DNA of 22,320 bases, taken from a virus. Position numbers and translations under genes: made by a program. Location of the stretch: positions 1 to 22,320 of IMG/VR virus record IMGVR_UViG_3300025767_001100, one strand, 5' to 3'. Under the pieces are notes generated by a model. The model saw nothing but the letters and a program-made list of their open reading frames with translations, made no database searches and was not told where the DNA came from. Positions 8,715 to 17,032 of the stretch are shown in pieces; position 1 is the first letter of the stretch, and each line of letters begins with the position of its first letter.

Positions 8715-11700
8715 ATGTCGATGTTTGATACTATGGCCCCCATGCCTAATAGACAACTAGAAGGTACAAGCTTTAGTATTATAGATGCTGATACTGCTGT
8801 GAACACTGACACTGGGGAGTCTTATAGATTCCCTGGTGTTGATGCACCTGAAGTACAAAAGTTTCTAGGTACTGAAAGATACACTACTGGTGAAGCTGGT
8901 GGTGAAGCAACAACAGAAGCTGTTTATAATCTAATGAATAACCTTGGGTATACAAACCCTAAGCCAAGACTTGATGAGAATGGTCAAGTACAAATGGATC
9001 GTGGTGGTACTCGTATTATTGCCGACTGGTATAATGATGCGGGTGAAAACTTTGTTGACAGAGGTTTGTCAGAGGGTATCTATAAACCTACTGAGTTCTC
9101 TAATGATGCTCAAGATTTAATCTATTCTCTTGGTCAAGCTAAAAGAGATCGTGAAGATAGACTATATGATCCTGCAGCTGAACCATCTGTTGTTACTGAT
9201 GATTGGGCTACAGCACGAGGTATGATTGCTGACGCTCTAGAGAAAGAAGGGTATCAACAGTACGGTCTTAAACGTATAGCATCTGATGAAGCTGAACTAG
9301 CTGCTGCTAAAGAAGCTGGGATGCTACAATTCTACGATCAAAACCAAGTTGAAACACGTTCAAGTGATCGTACACTTATGAACGAAGCACTAAACCCTTG
9401 GTCAGATAACTTTGAAAAGTCTCTTATAGGTATCCAGGAAAGCTGGAGTGGCCTTAAGAATATGTGGGGTGAAGCCACAGATAATGAAAACCTTGCAGAG
9501 GTAGGTCGTCTAGGTGTTGAAAGACAACGTGAACGTCTTGCAAAGTACGGGACTAGTATTGTAGACTGGAAAGATATCGATAGCTTTAGTGACGGTATCG
9601 ATTATGTTATGAACAACGCTGCTATGTCTTTACCTTACATGGCTGTGATTGGTGCATCTGCACTTGCTGCCCCTGTTGTAGGAACTGCAGCGGGTGCTTT
9701 AGGTGCTGGGTCATTACTGACAAGCGGTGTAACAATGGCTACAACTATGCTTGCCCCTGCTTCTATTTATGCTTCTCAAACTTGGAATGAGATGGAAGGC
9801 AAAAAGAATATGGGTGTAGCTGTTGGTTCAGGTATTATACAAGCTGCCTTTGAACGTATTGGTCTTGAGATCATTGTTGGTAAAACATTCGGTTCTTTTG
9901 CACCAAAGAAGCTTATGCAAGAAGCAGTAGAAAACTTAGTAACTAAGGGTGTTAAGGGTGTTAAATACAGCAGAGCAGAAGCTACTAAAATAGTTGGTAA
10001 TGCAACCCGTCAGGCAATTGCAGAGTACACAGGTGATGCTGCTAAAGCTGCTGCTTCACAGGTTGCTGCTAAACAAATTGTTAAAAACCTTTCTGCTCGT
10101 GCCTTAAAAGGTGGTGGCGGTGAGATGTTAACAGAGGGATTACAAGAAGCTGTAGCATATACCGGAGCTACTCTTGGATCCGATAAGGTCTTTGACTATA
10201 ATGAATTAGCTGATCGTATGATTGCTGGCGCTGTTGCTGGTGCTACTCTTGGTACAGCTTTCTCTGCCCCTGGTGCTATCTATGATGTGGGTGCCTGGAA
10301 AGATTTACAAGTTCGTAAGTTACCTGCAGAAGCTAAACGGTTATCAGAAGAAGGTGCACGTGCTGAACGTGAGCGTGTTGAGAATGGGCAGATTGCTTAT
10401 GATCTAGCTAAAGCTGAGGAAACACAACGACAATTAGATGCAGGTGAAACTGTAAACATGGTTGAGGTTGAAAGGGTTGCTGAAGAAGCAAGAGAAAAAG
10501 GGACTCGCGTTCAAACTATTGATGAACTCTTAGAAGAAGAACAAGAATATCTTGCTGCAATGAAAAGTAATAACTTACTTACTATGGATCAATTTAAAGT
10601 GGAACAAAAAGCAGCTAAAGATAGTGGTGCAAAAGGGTTTCCTAGTTTTGAAAAGTGGAGAGCTAACAAGAAAAAAACTTCTAAAGTAAAAGGACAAGAT
10701 GTAGAAGTTAAAAGATCTATGGTTTCAGATATGAATGATCGTAAAGCTGAACATGAAAGAGTTGAAAAAGATAACACCCTTGCTGGTGTTGTTGGTCGTG
10801 CTCTTGAAGGGTCTGTCAAACTTGTAAGGAAACTAACAAGGACTGCTGTACCAGATAGATATAGAGATAAAAAGGCAGGTAATATTCTTGGAGCTATGGT
10901 TGATTCAAGTCATTCAAAATCTAATTCTGGTAGAGACTTAGAGTCCTATAAGTTTAATCTTGTATCTATGTTTAAGAATATGGTAAGTGTACCAGAAAAC
11001 TTTTATGCTTCCTTAAACAATAACAAGATTACTAGCAGAACAAAAAGAGCAGAGATTAGTAAACAAGTATATGCAATCTTAAAGAACATAATCAAAAACA
11101 AAAGTGGTCTACCTGATATAAGTAAGATACCACAAGATGGTGAGGTTGTTACTTTAGATGGTATGACTTTCACTATGACTGGTCGAGATCAAATTGTACA
11201 GTTAGCTCAAGACTTAAACAAGTTATCAGATCTAATGCACAGTCGTCAGGCTAAGTATACTATAGATCCAAAGACTGGAAAACCTACTCTTGGTTATATA
11301 CAAAACTATTTGTTTAAGTTTAAGTCATTAAATAAGGCAGCTATTTCTGCTGATCGTGCAAAGTTTGAAGCCACATTAGTAGATCAATATAAACAAATAA
11401 CACCTGCTATGGCAAAAGAATTAACTGATAAGATACTTGAGAATGATCAGGTTAGTTCTATTAATGATGTAGTAGATGAAACCTTTAACGTAACTAAAGG
11501 TGGTATTGTACCTGGATCACATCGTAAAAGATCTCTTGCTATGTCAGAGAACCCAGAGTTCGATCAGTTTATGGAACAAGATATCTTTGCAAATGTTTCT
11601 CAGGCAGCTAAGTCTGCTGCTAGATTTGAAACACATCGTAAATACATTGGTCAAAACGGAGAGGTCATGGCATCTCTCCTAGATAAAATGGAGTATGATG

Positions 11701-13139
11701 AAGGTGTACCAAGAGAAGAAGTAAATGCTATTGCTTCTAGGCTTGTGGATTATCTTAACGCTGAATCTGGTAACTATAAAAGACCTACTTCAGATGCAGG
11801 TAAGAAAGCTGTAGCTGCACAAAAGAACCTTATGTTCTTAGCTACATTTACAATGCTTGGTTTGGCTACAGTTGCTTCTCTTGTAGAGATAGCTTTGTCA
11901 GGTCGTGCTCTTACCTTTAATCAAATCTATGGTCGTGAAGGTAAAACTTCTGGAAGAACCAGTCTTAATTCTTTTGGTAGGGAGCTTGCTAAAATGTTAG
12001 CAGACCTTATGGGATTTGCTGGTGACACTGTTCGTTGGCAAGACAAAGGTGTTGGTACACAATCAAGAGGTCAAGAGATCATACGTGATTTAGGTTACTA
12101 TGAATGGGATGTTGGTGCTGCTACTGTGACAGGTGTGTCTGAAGTTAATCCTCTACACCAGAAATGGTATGAGTTATTCTTTAAGATGACAGGTCTTACA
12201 GGGTGGACTAACTTTACTCGTTCTATGAGAGCTTCTATTGCTAATGATTTTATGTTTGATCATATTAATAAAATTGTAGAATTTAGGCAAATGAAAAGAG
12301 CCAACCCTGAACTTGTTAAAGATAATGATATCCAAGAGTCTGAAGAAATGCTTCGTAATCTTGGTGTCAATGTCGATGACGTAGCTCGTATCTATGAGCA
12401 AATGGGTGGCGATATGTCAGCGGTTTTAAGTGAAGCAGATGATGCAATCTTAACAGAAAACATGAGGACAGGTACGTTTAATTTTGTCAATGATGCAGTT
12501 GCCCTACCTACTGTTGGTAACAGACCACTGATCTATCAGGATCCTAGGTTTGCTTTACTTACACAGTTCCAGGGATTCATGGCTACATTCTCATCTAATC
12601 ATATACCTAAAATGTATGAGCAGTATATCAAGCGTGGTAACCCATCAATGAAGTACAATGCTTTTGCTTTAATGACTACTATGATTATGCTTGGGTTTGC
12701 TTCTCAGTATCTTAAGGATCTTATCAAGTATGGTGGAAGCGGTAAGCAAATGATGACTGCTGGTAACCCTTACCTTGATACCTCTGAGTATATTCAACGT
12801 GGTATTAGATCTTCAGGATTACTTGGTGTTGCAGATCGTTTAATTGATACTGCAGGTTATGGTCTTTACGATGATGGAAGAACTAAAGGTGGTCTTGATT
12901 GGGCATGGAAAACAATTTCTGGTGAAGCCCCAGCAGCTGGTATTATTAATAGAACTGGAAGAGTTGCAGAAAAAGTAGCTGAAGGAGACTTTGGTGGTGC
13001 AGGTCAACAGTTAAGTAAGATGACACCAATCTTAAGTATCTTCGGTGCTGAAAGAACTGGTCAAGTAATAGGTGATACGGCTACTGCTATCTCTGATGCA
13101 GTACCTTCATGGAGCTTTAAGGAGAAAAGTAATGAGTAA
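8715..13139 (+). CDS. Large ejection protein (gp16-like) with N-terminal SNase-like nuclease domain
   Basis: This 1474-aa protein is the largest in the window, as T7 gp16 is among T7 internal core proteins. Residues ~18-127 match the staphylococcal nuclease fold. The segment IIDADT, then YRFPGVDAPE, then DRGGTR followed by a Gly-x-x-(F/V) helix, lines up with SNase D21, R35, D40, E43 and R87 as D26, R38, D43, E46 and R100. Hydrophobic or amphipathic segments lie at ~304-352, 364-390, 502-522, 1038-1061 and ~1310-1330, suited to forming a channel through the cell envelope. Residues ~530-630 are charged and probably coiled. The C-terminus has the FALLTQFQGFMATF pattern typical of podovirus internal proteins. 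No lytic transglycosylase motif was found; muralytic function seems to sit in the preceding protein. The start ATG at 8715 follows AAGGAGA by about 7 bases. The virion role is well supported by size and context; nuclease activity is inferred. Confidence 0.8.
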   Translation: MSMFDTMAPMPNRQLEGTSFSIIDADTAVNTDTGESYRFPGVDAPEVQKFLGTERYTTGEAGGEATTEAVYNLMNNLGYTNPKPRLDENGQVQMDRGGTRIIADWYNDAGENFVDRGLSEGIYKPTEFSNDAQDLIYSLGQAKRDREDRLYDPAAEPSVVTDDWATARGMIADALEKEGYQQYGLKRIASDEAELAAAKEAGMLQFYDQNQVETRSSDRTLMNEALNPWSDNFEKSLIGIQESWSGLKNMWGEATDNENLAEVGRLGVERQRERLAKYGTSIVDWKDIDSFSDGIDYVMNNAAMSLPYMAVIGASALAAPVVGTAAGALGAGSLLTSGVTMATTMLAPASIYASQTWNEMEGKKNMGVAVGSGIIQAAFERIGLEIIVGKTFGSFAPKKLMQEAVENLVTKGVKGVKYSRAEATKIVGNATRQAIAEYTGDAAKAAASQVAAKQIVKNLSARALKGGGGEMLTEGLQEAVAYTGATLGSDKVFDYNELADRMIAGAVAGATLGTAFSAPGAIYDVGAWKDLQVRKLPAEAKRLSEEGARAERERVENGQIAYDLAKAEETQRQLDAGETVNMVEVERVAEEAREKGTRVQTIDELLEEEQEYLAAMKSNNLLTMDQFKVEQKAAKDSGAKGFPSFEKWRANKKKTSKVKGQDVEVKRSMVSDMNDRKAEHERVEKDNTLAGVVGRALEGSVKLVRKLTRTAVPDRYRDKKAGNILGAMVDSSHSKSNSGRDLESYKFNLVSMFKNMVSVPENFYASLNNNKITSRTKRAEISKQVYAILKNIIKNKSGLPDISKIPQDGEVVTLDGMTFTMTGRDQIVQLAQDLNKLSDLMHSRQAKYTIDPKTGKPTLGYIQNYLFKFKSLNKAAISADRAKFEATLVDQYKQITPAMAKELTDKILENDQVSSINDVVDETFNVTKGGIVPGSHRKRSLAMSENPEFDQFMEQDIFANVSQAAKSAARFETHRKYIGQNGEVMASLLDKMEYDEGVPREEVNAIASRLVDYLNAESGNYKRPTSDAGKKAVAAQKNLMFLATFTMLGLATVASLVEIALSGRALTFNQIYGREGKTSGRTSLNSFGRELAKMLADLMGFAGDTVRWQDKGVGTQSRGQEIIRDLGYYEWDVGAATVTGVSEVNPLHQKWYELFFKMTGLTGWTNFTRSMRASIANDFMFDHINKIVEFRQMKRANPELVKDNDIQESEEMLRNLGVNVDDVARIYEQMGGDMSAVLSEADDAILTENMRTGTFNFVNDAVALPTVGNRPLIYQDPRFALLTQFQGFMATFSSNHIPKMYEQYIKRGNPSMKYNAFALMTTMIMLGFASQYLKDLIKYGGSGKQMMTAGNPYLDTSEYIQRGIRSSGLLGVADRLIDTAGYGLYDDGRTKGGLDWAWKTISGEAPAAGIINRTGRVAEKVAEGDFGGAGQQLSKMTPILSIFGAERTGQVIGDTATAISDAVPSWSFKEKSNE
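13119..13124 (+). promoter_or_regulatory. Ribosome binding site deciding the start of the putative virion RNA polymerase
   Basis: AAGGAG lies 7 bases before the ATG at 13132, which is itself 8 bases inside the end of the preceding gene. An earlier in-frame ATG at 13072 has no such site and would add 20 residues in a Leu-rich out-of-frame reading of the upstream gene, so 13132 is preferred. Confidence 0.8.
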
Positions 13140-16100
13140 ACGTGGTCAATCATCTGCTGCTACAATAGCAGAGACAGCAACTCAAAAACTAGCAAGAGAG
13201 TCAGCATTAGCACCTGTTGTCCGAGAAGAACAAGAAGCAGTGGGGGTAGAAGAAGCCCCTGCTGCTCAACCTGTTCAGTTAACAATGTTTGACAGTATGG
13301 AACCAATGCCGGATACCCCTGAGGTTACCGATGAGGTTACCCCTGAAGTGAATGTACGTACTGTAGAAGAAGGTGCAGACCTATTTGGTGAGCAAGAGTA
13401 TAGAGAAAGCACAACCACTGGTCCACTTGTAGTGACACCAGAACAACGAGCAGAAGGGGTTGTGCCTCGTGGTCAAGAAGAGGGTCGTGTAGACCTTTGG
13501 GATTTTCGCAATAACTATTTTAATAGATCTGAACAACAGCGTAATAGGTCTATGGTGTCAGCAAGACAAGCTAATCAAGCCGTTGCTGATGATGGTGGCC
13601 TTAGTGCACGTGTGTTAAACCTAGCAGATCAAGTTGAAATAGGCAACGTTGGATTAGGAGGACTAGGTGTTAACGCTCAAGATAACGTAGCCCTCAATGT
13701 ACTAAACACTGTTAACGCTATTAACCCAGAGACTCGTAAACCAGACAGGGATTTCTTACAAGTAGCTGGACTAGTTGTAGAAGATGCTATGGCTACTATG
13801 TCTATGCAAGATGGTGTTGAAGCATATGAGTTAATGGAAGATGAGGGTGATACTTTTCAAAGTGTAAATAAAAAAGGTAAGCCTGTAACAAAAGTTGTAC
13901 CTAAAGCACAAGGCCGAGTTCAAATTGGAAGACGCATCCATAATGAATACCAGAAAATGAAAGGCGTTGAGAACCCAGTAAGTATTTCTAAAGATGATGC
14001 TGAAACCTTAGGTGATCTAGCTAAAGAATTATATTTTGCTGCTAATGAATCTGATGTTAATCCTATCATTGAGCTAATGCATATTGATAAGAACGATGGT
14101 AAGAGACCACAAAGGGCATTTAGAATCACACCTTATGGAGAAACCATGTTATCTGCTGGTACTTGGAAGAGAGCAAAGATGTTCCCTAAAGCCAAGATCA
14201 GACCTTCAAAGAGTGCTTTGAAAAAAGGTAAGCTGGTTGGTGAACCAGAGCAGGTAGTAAGAAATATCTCTGGTGCTCAAGGATCTGTAGTTGGTGCTAA
14301 ACAAATCAATGAAGCAAAAGAAAACATGTCTACAATACCTAATTATATACCACCATCTAGACTTAAGATATTATTAGCAACAGTAATGCCTGTGTTGACG
14401 GGTCAGATTACTGCAGAGAATGATGTTTTTGGATTAGCTACTATAAACCATGTGGGTCTTGATAAAAAGAATGAACTTCGTGCTCAAGCTAAACGTAAAA
14501 GACTGCCCCAGTTAGAAGAAGACCAAGAGGTTGAACGTAACTACAGTCAGTTAGTTAATAATTTAGCACAGGATGTTTATGGTATTGCATTAGAAAGACA
14601 TGGTGCAAACTTCCTTACTTATTATACGCAAGCATTCTCTGGTCGTATATCAGATGCTCAGCAGAACACACTTAACCCTACTCGTTCTAAGACTGCTAGG
14701 TTTGTTACAGCTAATGCTGTTCCAGCCAGGGTAGGTAATCGTTCAGCATCTAGTAGACGATATGAAAAAGCATTACGTCAGATGTATGCTATGACTCTTG
14801 TAGAAGGTGCAGATATATTGATACCAACTGAACGAGAGTTTATGTTGGAAACAAAATCAGCACAGCTATATGAGTGGGGAGATGTATTAAGAACTGCTAT
14901 GGATGCCATTTCTGATGCCGATGTCCAGGCGGTTGCTAATGCAATTGAACAAGGTGTTCCACTGATACTGGCAAATGGTCAACCTAATCCAGACTTCCCA
15001 CAGTTACCTAAGTGGGGATCTAAGATTGACCCTGAGGCTAATGCAGAGTTACTCAAAGCTATTAAGGATAAAGGTGAAGACGGTCAAGTATTTATAGACG
15101 GTCTTATTGACTTTGCTAATTACCAAGATAAAAGAAATAACAGAAACTCTGATGGAACTTATGAACATCAATCATTCTTTAATGCTATGATGGATGGTAA
15201 GACTAATGGTCTTGCATCTAATGGTTTACAGATGGGTGTCTATGAGATGGCTTTTAAAACTGGTATTCTTAGACAGGCTGGATCAAAGACTTTCTTAGAT
15301 GGTAATGTAGATATACGTGATCAACTTGCAGCAAACCTTATAGAAGAACTTAATAAGTCATTCAGAGGTACAGAACTAGATAGACCTGAGACCCTCAGAG
15401 ATATACTAAGTGTTGCACGTACTGTGTATCAAGATCGTGCGCTTAATAAACAAACCACGATGACGTTTCCATATGGTCGAGAGTTAGAAAGCTTTAAGTC
15501 TGATATTGAAGAACGATTTAATGTTCTTTTACAAGAGTCCCAACAACAAAAACAATTAGATATTGATAATGGTTTTTCAGATCCTGATTCATATCTTGTT
15601 GATTGGGTTGAGTCTCTTAATAGAAATAAAGTTTCTAACTCAGTAATCATTGAAACACTTCATGGTAAATACATCGATGGTCTTATGGCTACATTATCTC
15701 CTGAAGTTATTGCATCAAGAGCAATGATGCGTAGTGTTGCACAGATGGCTGGTATATCTAATGAGTTGTTCACTATTGTTTCACCTACAGGTTTTGAGAT
15801 TAATCTTGGAGGTTCTGTTAGTACAGGGCTAGATCAAGATGCTTCTAAACAAGTAAAGGTGTGGTCTCCTAAAGACAAATCTGTTAGGCCAAACCCGAAA
15901 GAAAAACTTCCTATTGGTGAAATGAAAAAGACTGAACCAGTTGTATCAAAGTATGGTGAAGTGTTTACAGCTGCTGCTGAAAAGAGATATACAAATATTG
16001 ATTCAGAGGGTAATGAAGTTATTACCTATGTCCCTGGTGATGTAGCTTATGGTGGATCTGTTCCGGCCCCTATGCATTCAATTGATGCAGCAACCGTTGT

Positions 16101-16716
16101 CAAAACCATGACAGGTAAATCATGGGATAAACTTAAAGCTAACTCTGGTGGTCATCCATATGTTCATACAGTGTATGATGCATTTAAAGTAGACGCTATG
16201 TCTTATGACACTATCCTTGAAGAAGCTAATAACAACTGGATTGATGTTAATATGAAATGGTCTTACCTTGAAGCAGCTAAGGATTCATTGTCAGAAATTG
16301 ATAGGCAATTTAATGAACGCTTTAAAGGTGTATCTGATAGTCAAGTATTAACGAACCCCACTGATACTTCTGTTATGAGGTATCTGTTAGAGTTTGATTC
16401 CAACAGTAAGGCATTGCCTGACGGATCACCTACATTTGGTTATCCTAATCTAGCTGGTAAGTTATCTAAGACACTACCCCCAGGAACGGACATTGAACCT
16501 GTCCTCCGTGGTGTTTTAAAATCGATTAATATCAAAGAAGATATAACCCTTGGGGATCTTAAACAGTTCCGAAACACAATGAAGAAGTCTCTTAATATTG
16601 AATCGAGACTGAACTCTATGATTAAAGAAACTAATGATCGTAAGGTTATATTAAAAAGAGAAATTGCTAAAGCAATACGGGAAGGTAGACCTGTGTATCA
16701 GTACTACTCTCACTAG
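13132..16716 (+). CDS. Putative virion-associated single-subunit RNA polymerase, divergent
   Basis: This 1194-aa protein is the last gene of the virion module. Read by eye it contains, in order, the landmarks of T7-family RNA polymerases. A GR motif occurs in TQAFSGRI (R505; compare DWRGR of T7). Motif A is MDGKTNGLASNG (D688; compare FDGSCSGIQH). Motif B is R769-x3-K773-x3-M-T-x2-Y781-G782 (RALNKQTTMTFPYG), identical in spacing to T7 R627, K631, Y639 and G640. A VSPTGF segment (883-888) resembles T7 VTPDGF. Motif C consists of HSIDAA (982-987) and VYDAF (D1016; compare T7 HDSFG, D812). Deviations are Ala at the T/D position of T/DxxGR and Tyr instead of His before the motif C Asp. Motif A lacks the DYSxIE of A-family DNA polymerases, arguing against that. 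The N-terminal ~480 and C-terminal ~175 residues are unassigned. Position and size suggest packaging as in N4 vRNAP; this is inference. Confidence 0.78.
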   Translation: MSKRGQSSAATIAETATQKLARESALAPVVREEQEAVGVEEAPAAQPVQLTMFDSMEPMPDTPEVTDEVTPEVNVRTVEEGADLFGEQEYRESTTTGPLVVTPEQRAEGVVPRGQEEGRVDLWDFRNNYFNRSEQQRNRSMVSARQANQAVADDGGLSARVLNLADQVEIGNVGLGGLGVNAQDNVALNVLNTVNAINPETRKPDRDFLQVAGLVVEDAMATMSMQDGVEAYELMEDEGDTFQSVNKKGKPVTKVVPKAQGRVQIGRRIHNEYQKMKGVENPVSISKDDAETLGDLAKELYFAANESDVNPIIELMHIDKNDGKRPQRAFRITPYGETMLSAGTWKRAKMFPKAKIRPSKSALKKGKLVGEPEQVVRNISGAQGSVVGAKQINEAKENMSTIPNYIPPSRLKILLATVMPVLTGQITAENDVFGLATINHVGLDKKNELRAQAKRKRLPQLEEDQEVERNYSQLVNNLAQDVYGIALERHGANFLTYYTQAFSGRISDAQQNTLNPTRSKTARFVTANAVPARVGNRSASSRRYEKALRQMYAMTLVEGADILIPTEREFMLETKSAQLYEWGDVLRTAMDAISDADVQAVANAIEQGVPLILANGQPNPDFPQLPKWGSKIDPEANAELLKAIKDKGEDGQVFIDGLIDFANYQDKRNNRNSDGTYEHQSFFNAMMDGKTNGLASNGLQMGVYEMAFKTGILRQAGSKTFLDGNVDIRDQLAANLIEELNKSFRGTELDRPETLRDILSVARTVYQDRALNKQTTMTFPYGRELESFKSDIEERFNVLLQESQQQKQLDIDNGFSDPDSYLVDWVESLNRNKVSNSVIIETLHGKYIDGLMATLSPEVIASRAMMRSVAQMAGISNELFTIVSPTGFEINLGGSVSTGLDQDASKQVKVWSPKDKSVRPNPKEKLPIGEMKKTEPVVSKYGEVFTAAAEKRYTNIDSEGNEVITYVPGDVAYGGSVPAPMHSIDAATVVKTMTGKSWDKLKANSGGHPYVHTVYDAFKVDAMSYDTILEEANNNWIDVNMKWSYLEAAKDSLSEIDRQFNERFKGVSDSQVLTNPTDTSVMRYLLEFDSNSKALPDGSPTFGYPNLAGKLSKTLPPGTDIEPVLRGVLKSINIKEDITLGDLKQFRNTMKKSLNIESRLNSMIKETNDRKVILKREIAKAIREGRPVYQYYSH

Positions 16717-16719
16717 AAT

Positions 16720-16777
16720 AAAAAAAAATACCCCTACTAGAATCCAATTAAGGAAACTAGTAGGGGCTTTTTTATTT
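16720..16777. terminator. Bidirectional rho-independent terminator between convergent modules
   Basis: A perfect 10-bp inverted repeat (CCCCTACTAG at 16731-16740 and CTAGTAGGGG at 16757-16766) has a possible inner TCC/GGA pairing in its loop. On the + strand it is followed by C and six T; on the - strand by the complement of an A-tract (16720-16728), so it can stop transcription from both sides. The + strand T-tract overlaps the stop codon of the leftward 82-aa gene, and the A-tract begins 4 bases after the stop of the polymerase-like gene. Confidence 0.93.
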
Positions 16778-17020
16778 AAGCATACCGTTCTTAGCCAGTA
16801 GCTCTCTGATGTCACGCTCAGCATTCTTTTTGATCTCTGCAGCTTTGTCAGGTTCTAAACCTCCCTCAACTGCTTTGTCATAGTTATACTGTAGCATGTC
16901 TTCGTTAATCTTATTTGAGTATGCAGAGTCTGGTGATAGACCAAAGGTTTCTACATATTCCATGTCATCTACTGGTGCTCCACGTAGAGCCAAGTAGTTA
17001 TACGATTTTTTATCGCTCAT
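16772..17020 (-). CDS. Hypothetical 82-aa protein downstream of RNA polymerase
   Basis: Not recognised. This is a small, charged, probably all-helical protein. Its central and C-terminal parts have the look of an Asp/Glu/Lys-rich helical bundle (NYDKAVEGGLEPDKAAEIKK), with no Cys, no signal peptide and no membrane segment. I place the start at the ATG at 17018-17020, which has AAGGAGAT six bases upstream, rather than at an in-frame ATG at 17056 inside the polymerase gene. The ribosome binding site overlaps the polymerase stop codon, so the two genes are a coupled pair. It is the last gene before the shared terminator. A role linked to the polymerase is possible from position only. Confidence 0.75.
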   Translation of the reverse strand: MSDKKSYNYLALRGAPVDDMEYVETFGLSPDSAYSNKINEDMLQYNYDKAVEGGLEPDKAAEIKKNAERDIRELLAKNGMLK

Positions 17021-17024
17021 TGTT

Positions 17025-17032
17025 ATCTCCTT
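17025..17032 (-). promoter_or_regulatory. Ribosome binding site of the 82-aa gene
   Basis: AAGGAGAT on the - strand, spanning the polymerase TAA stop, sits 4 bases from the ATG at 17020 (6-7 bases from its GGAG core). It decides the start in favour of 17020. Confidence 0.8.

Noticed and set aside
13072-13131. Upstream extension of the 1194-aa protein
   Set aside because: It lies in the end of the gp16-like gene in another frame; a strong AAGGAG site points to the ATG at 13132.
8715-13139. Lytic transglycosylase (SLT) domain expected in a gp16-like protein
   Set aside because: No Glu-Ser-x-x-x-x-x-A-S-x-x-G-A-x-G-type pattern was found; the N-terminus is SNase-like instead.
13132-16716. A-family DNA polymerase reading of the 1194-aa protein
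   Set aside because: The R-x3-K-x7-YG spacing also fits DNA polymerase I, but motif A (DGKTNG), the MT before YG, the GR motif and the HSIDA element match RNA polymerases, and no DYSxIE or HDE is present.
16717-16771. T7-like or sigma70 promoter between the convergent modules
   Set aside because: The gap is filled by the terminator hairpin, and both flanking genes end here, so no promoter is expected or seen.
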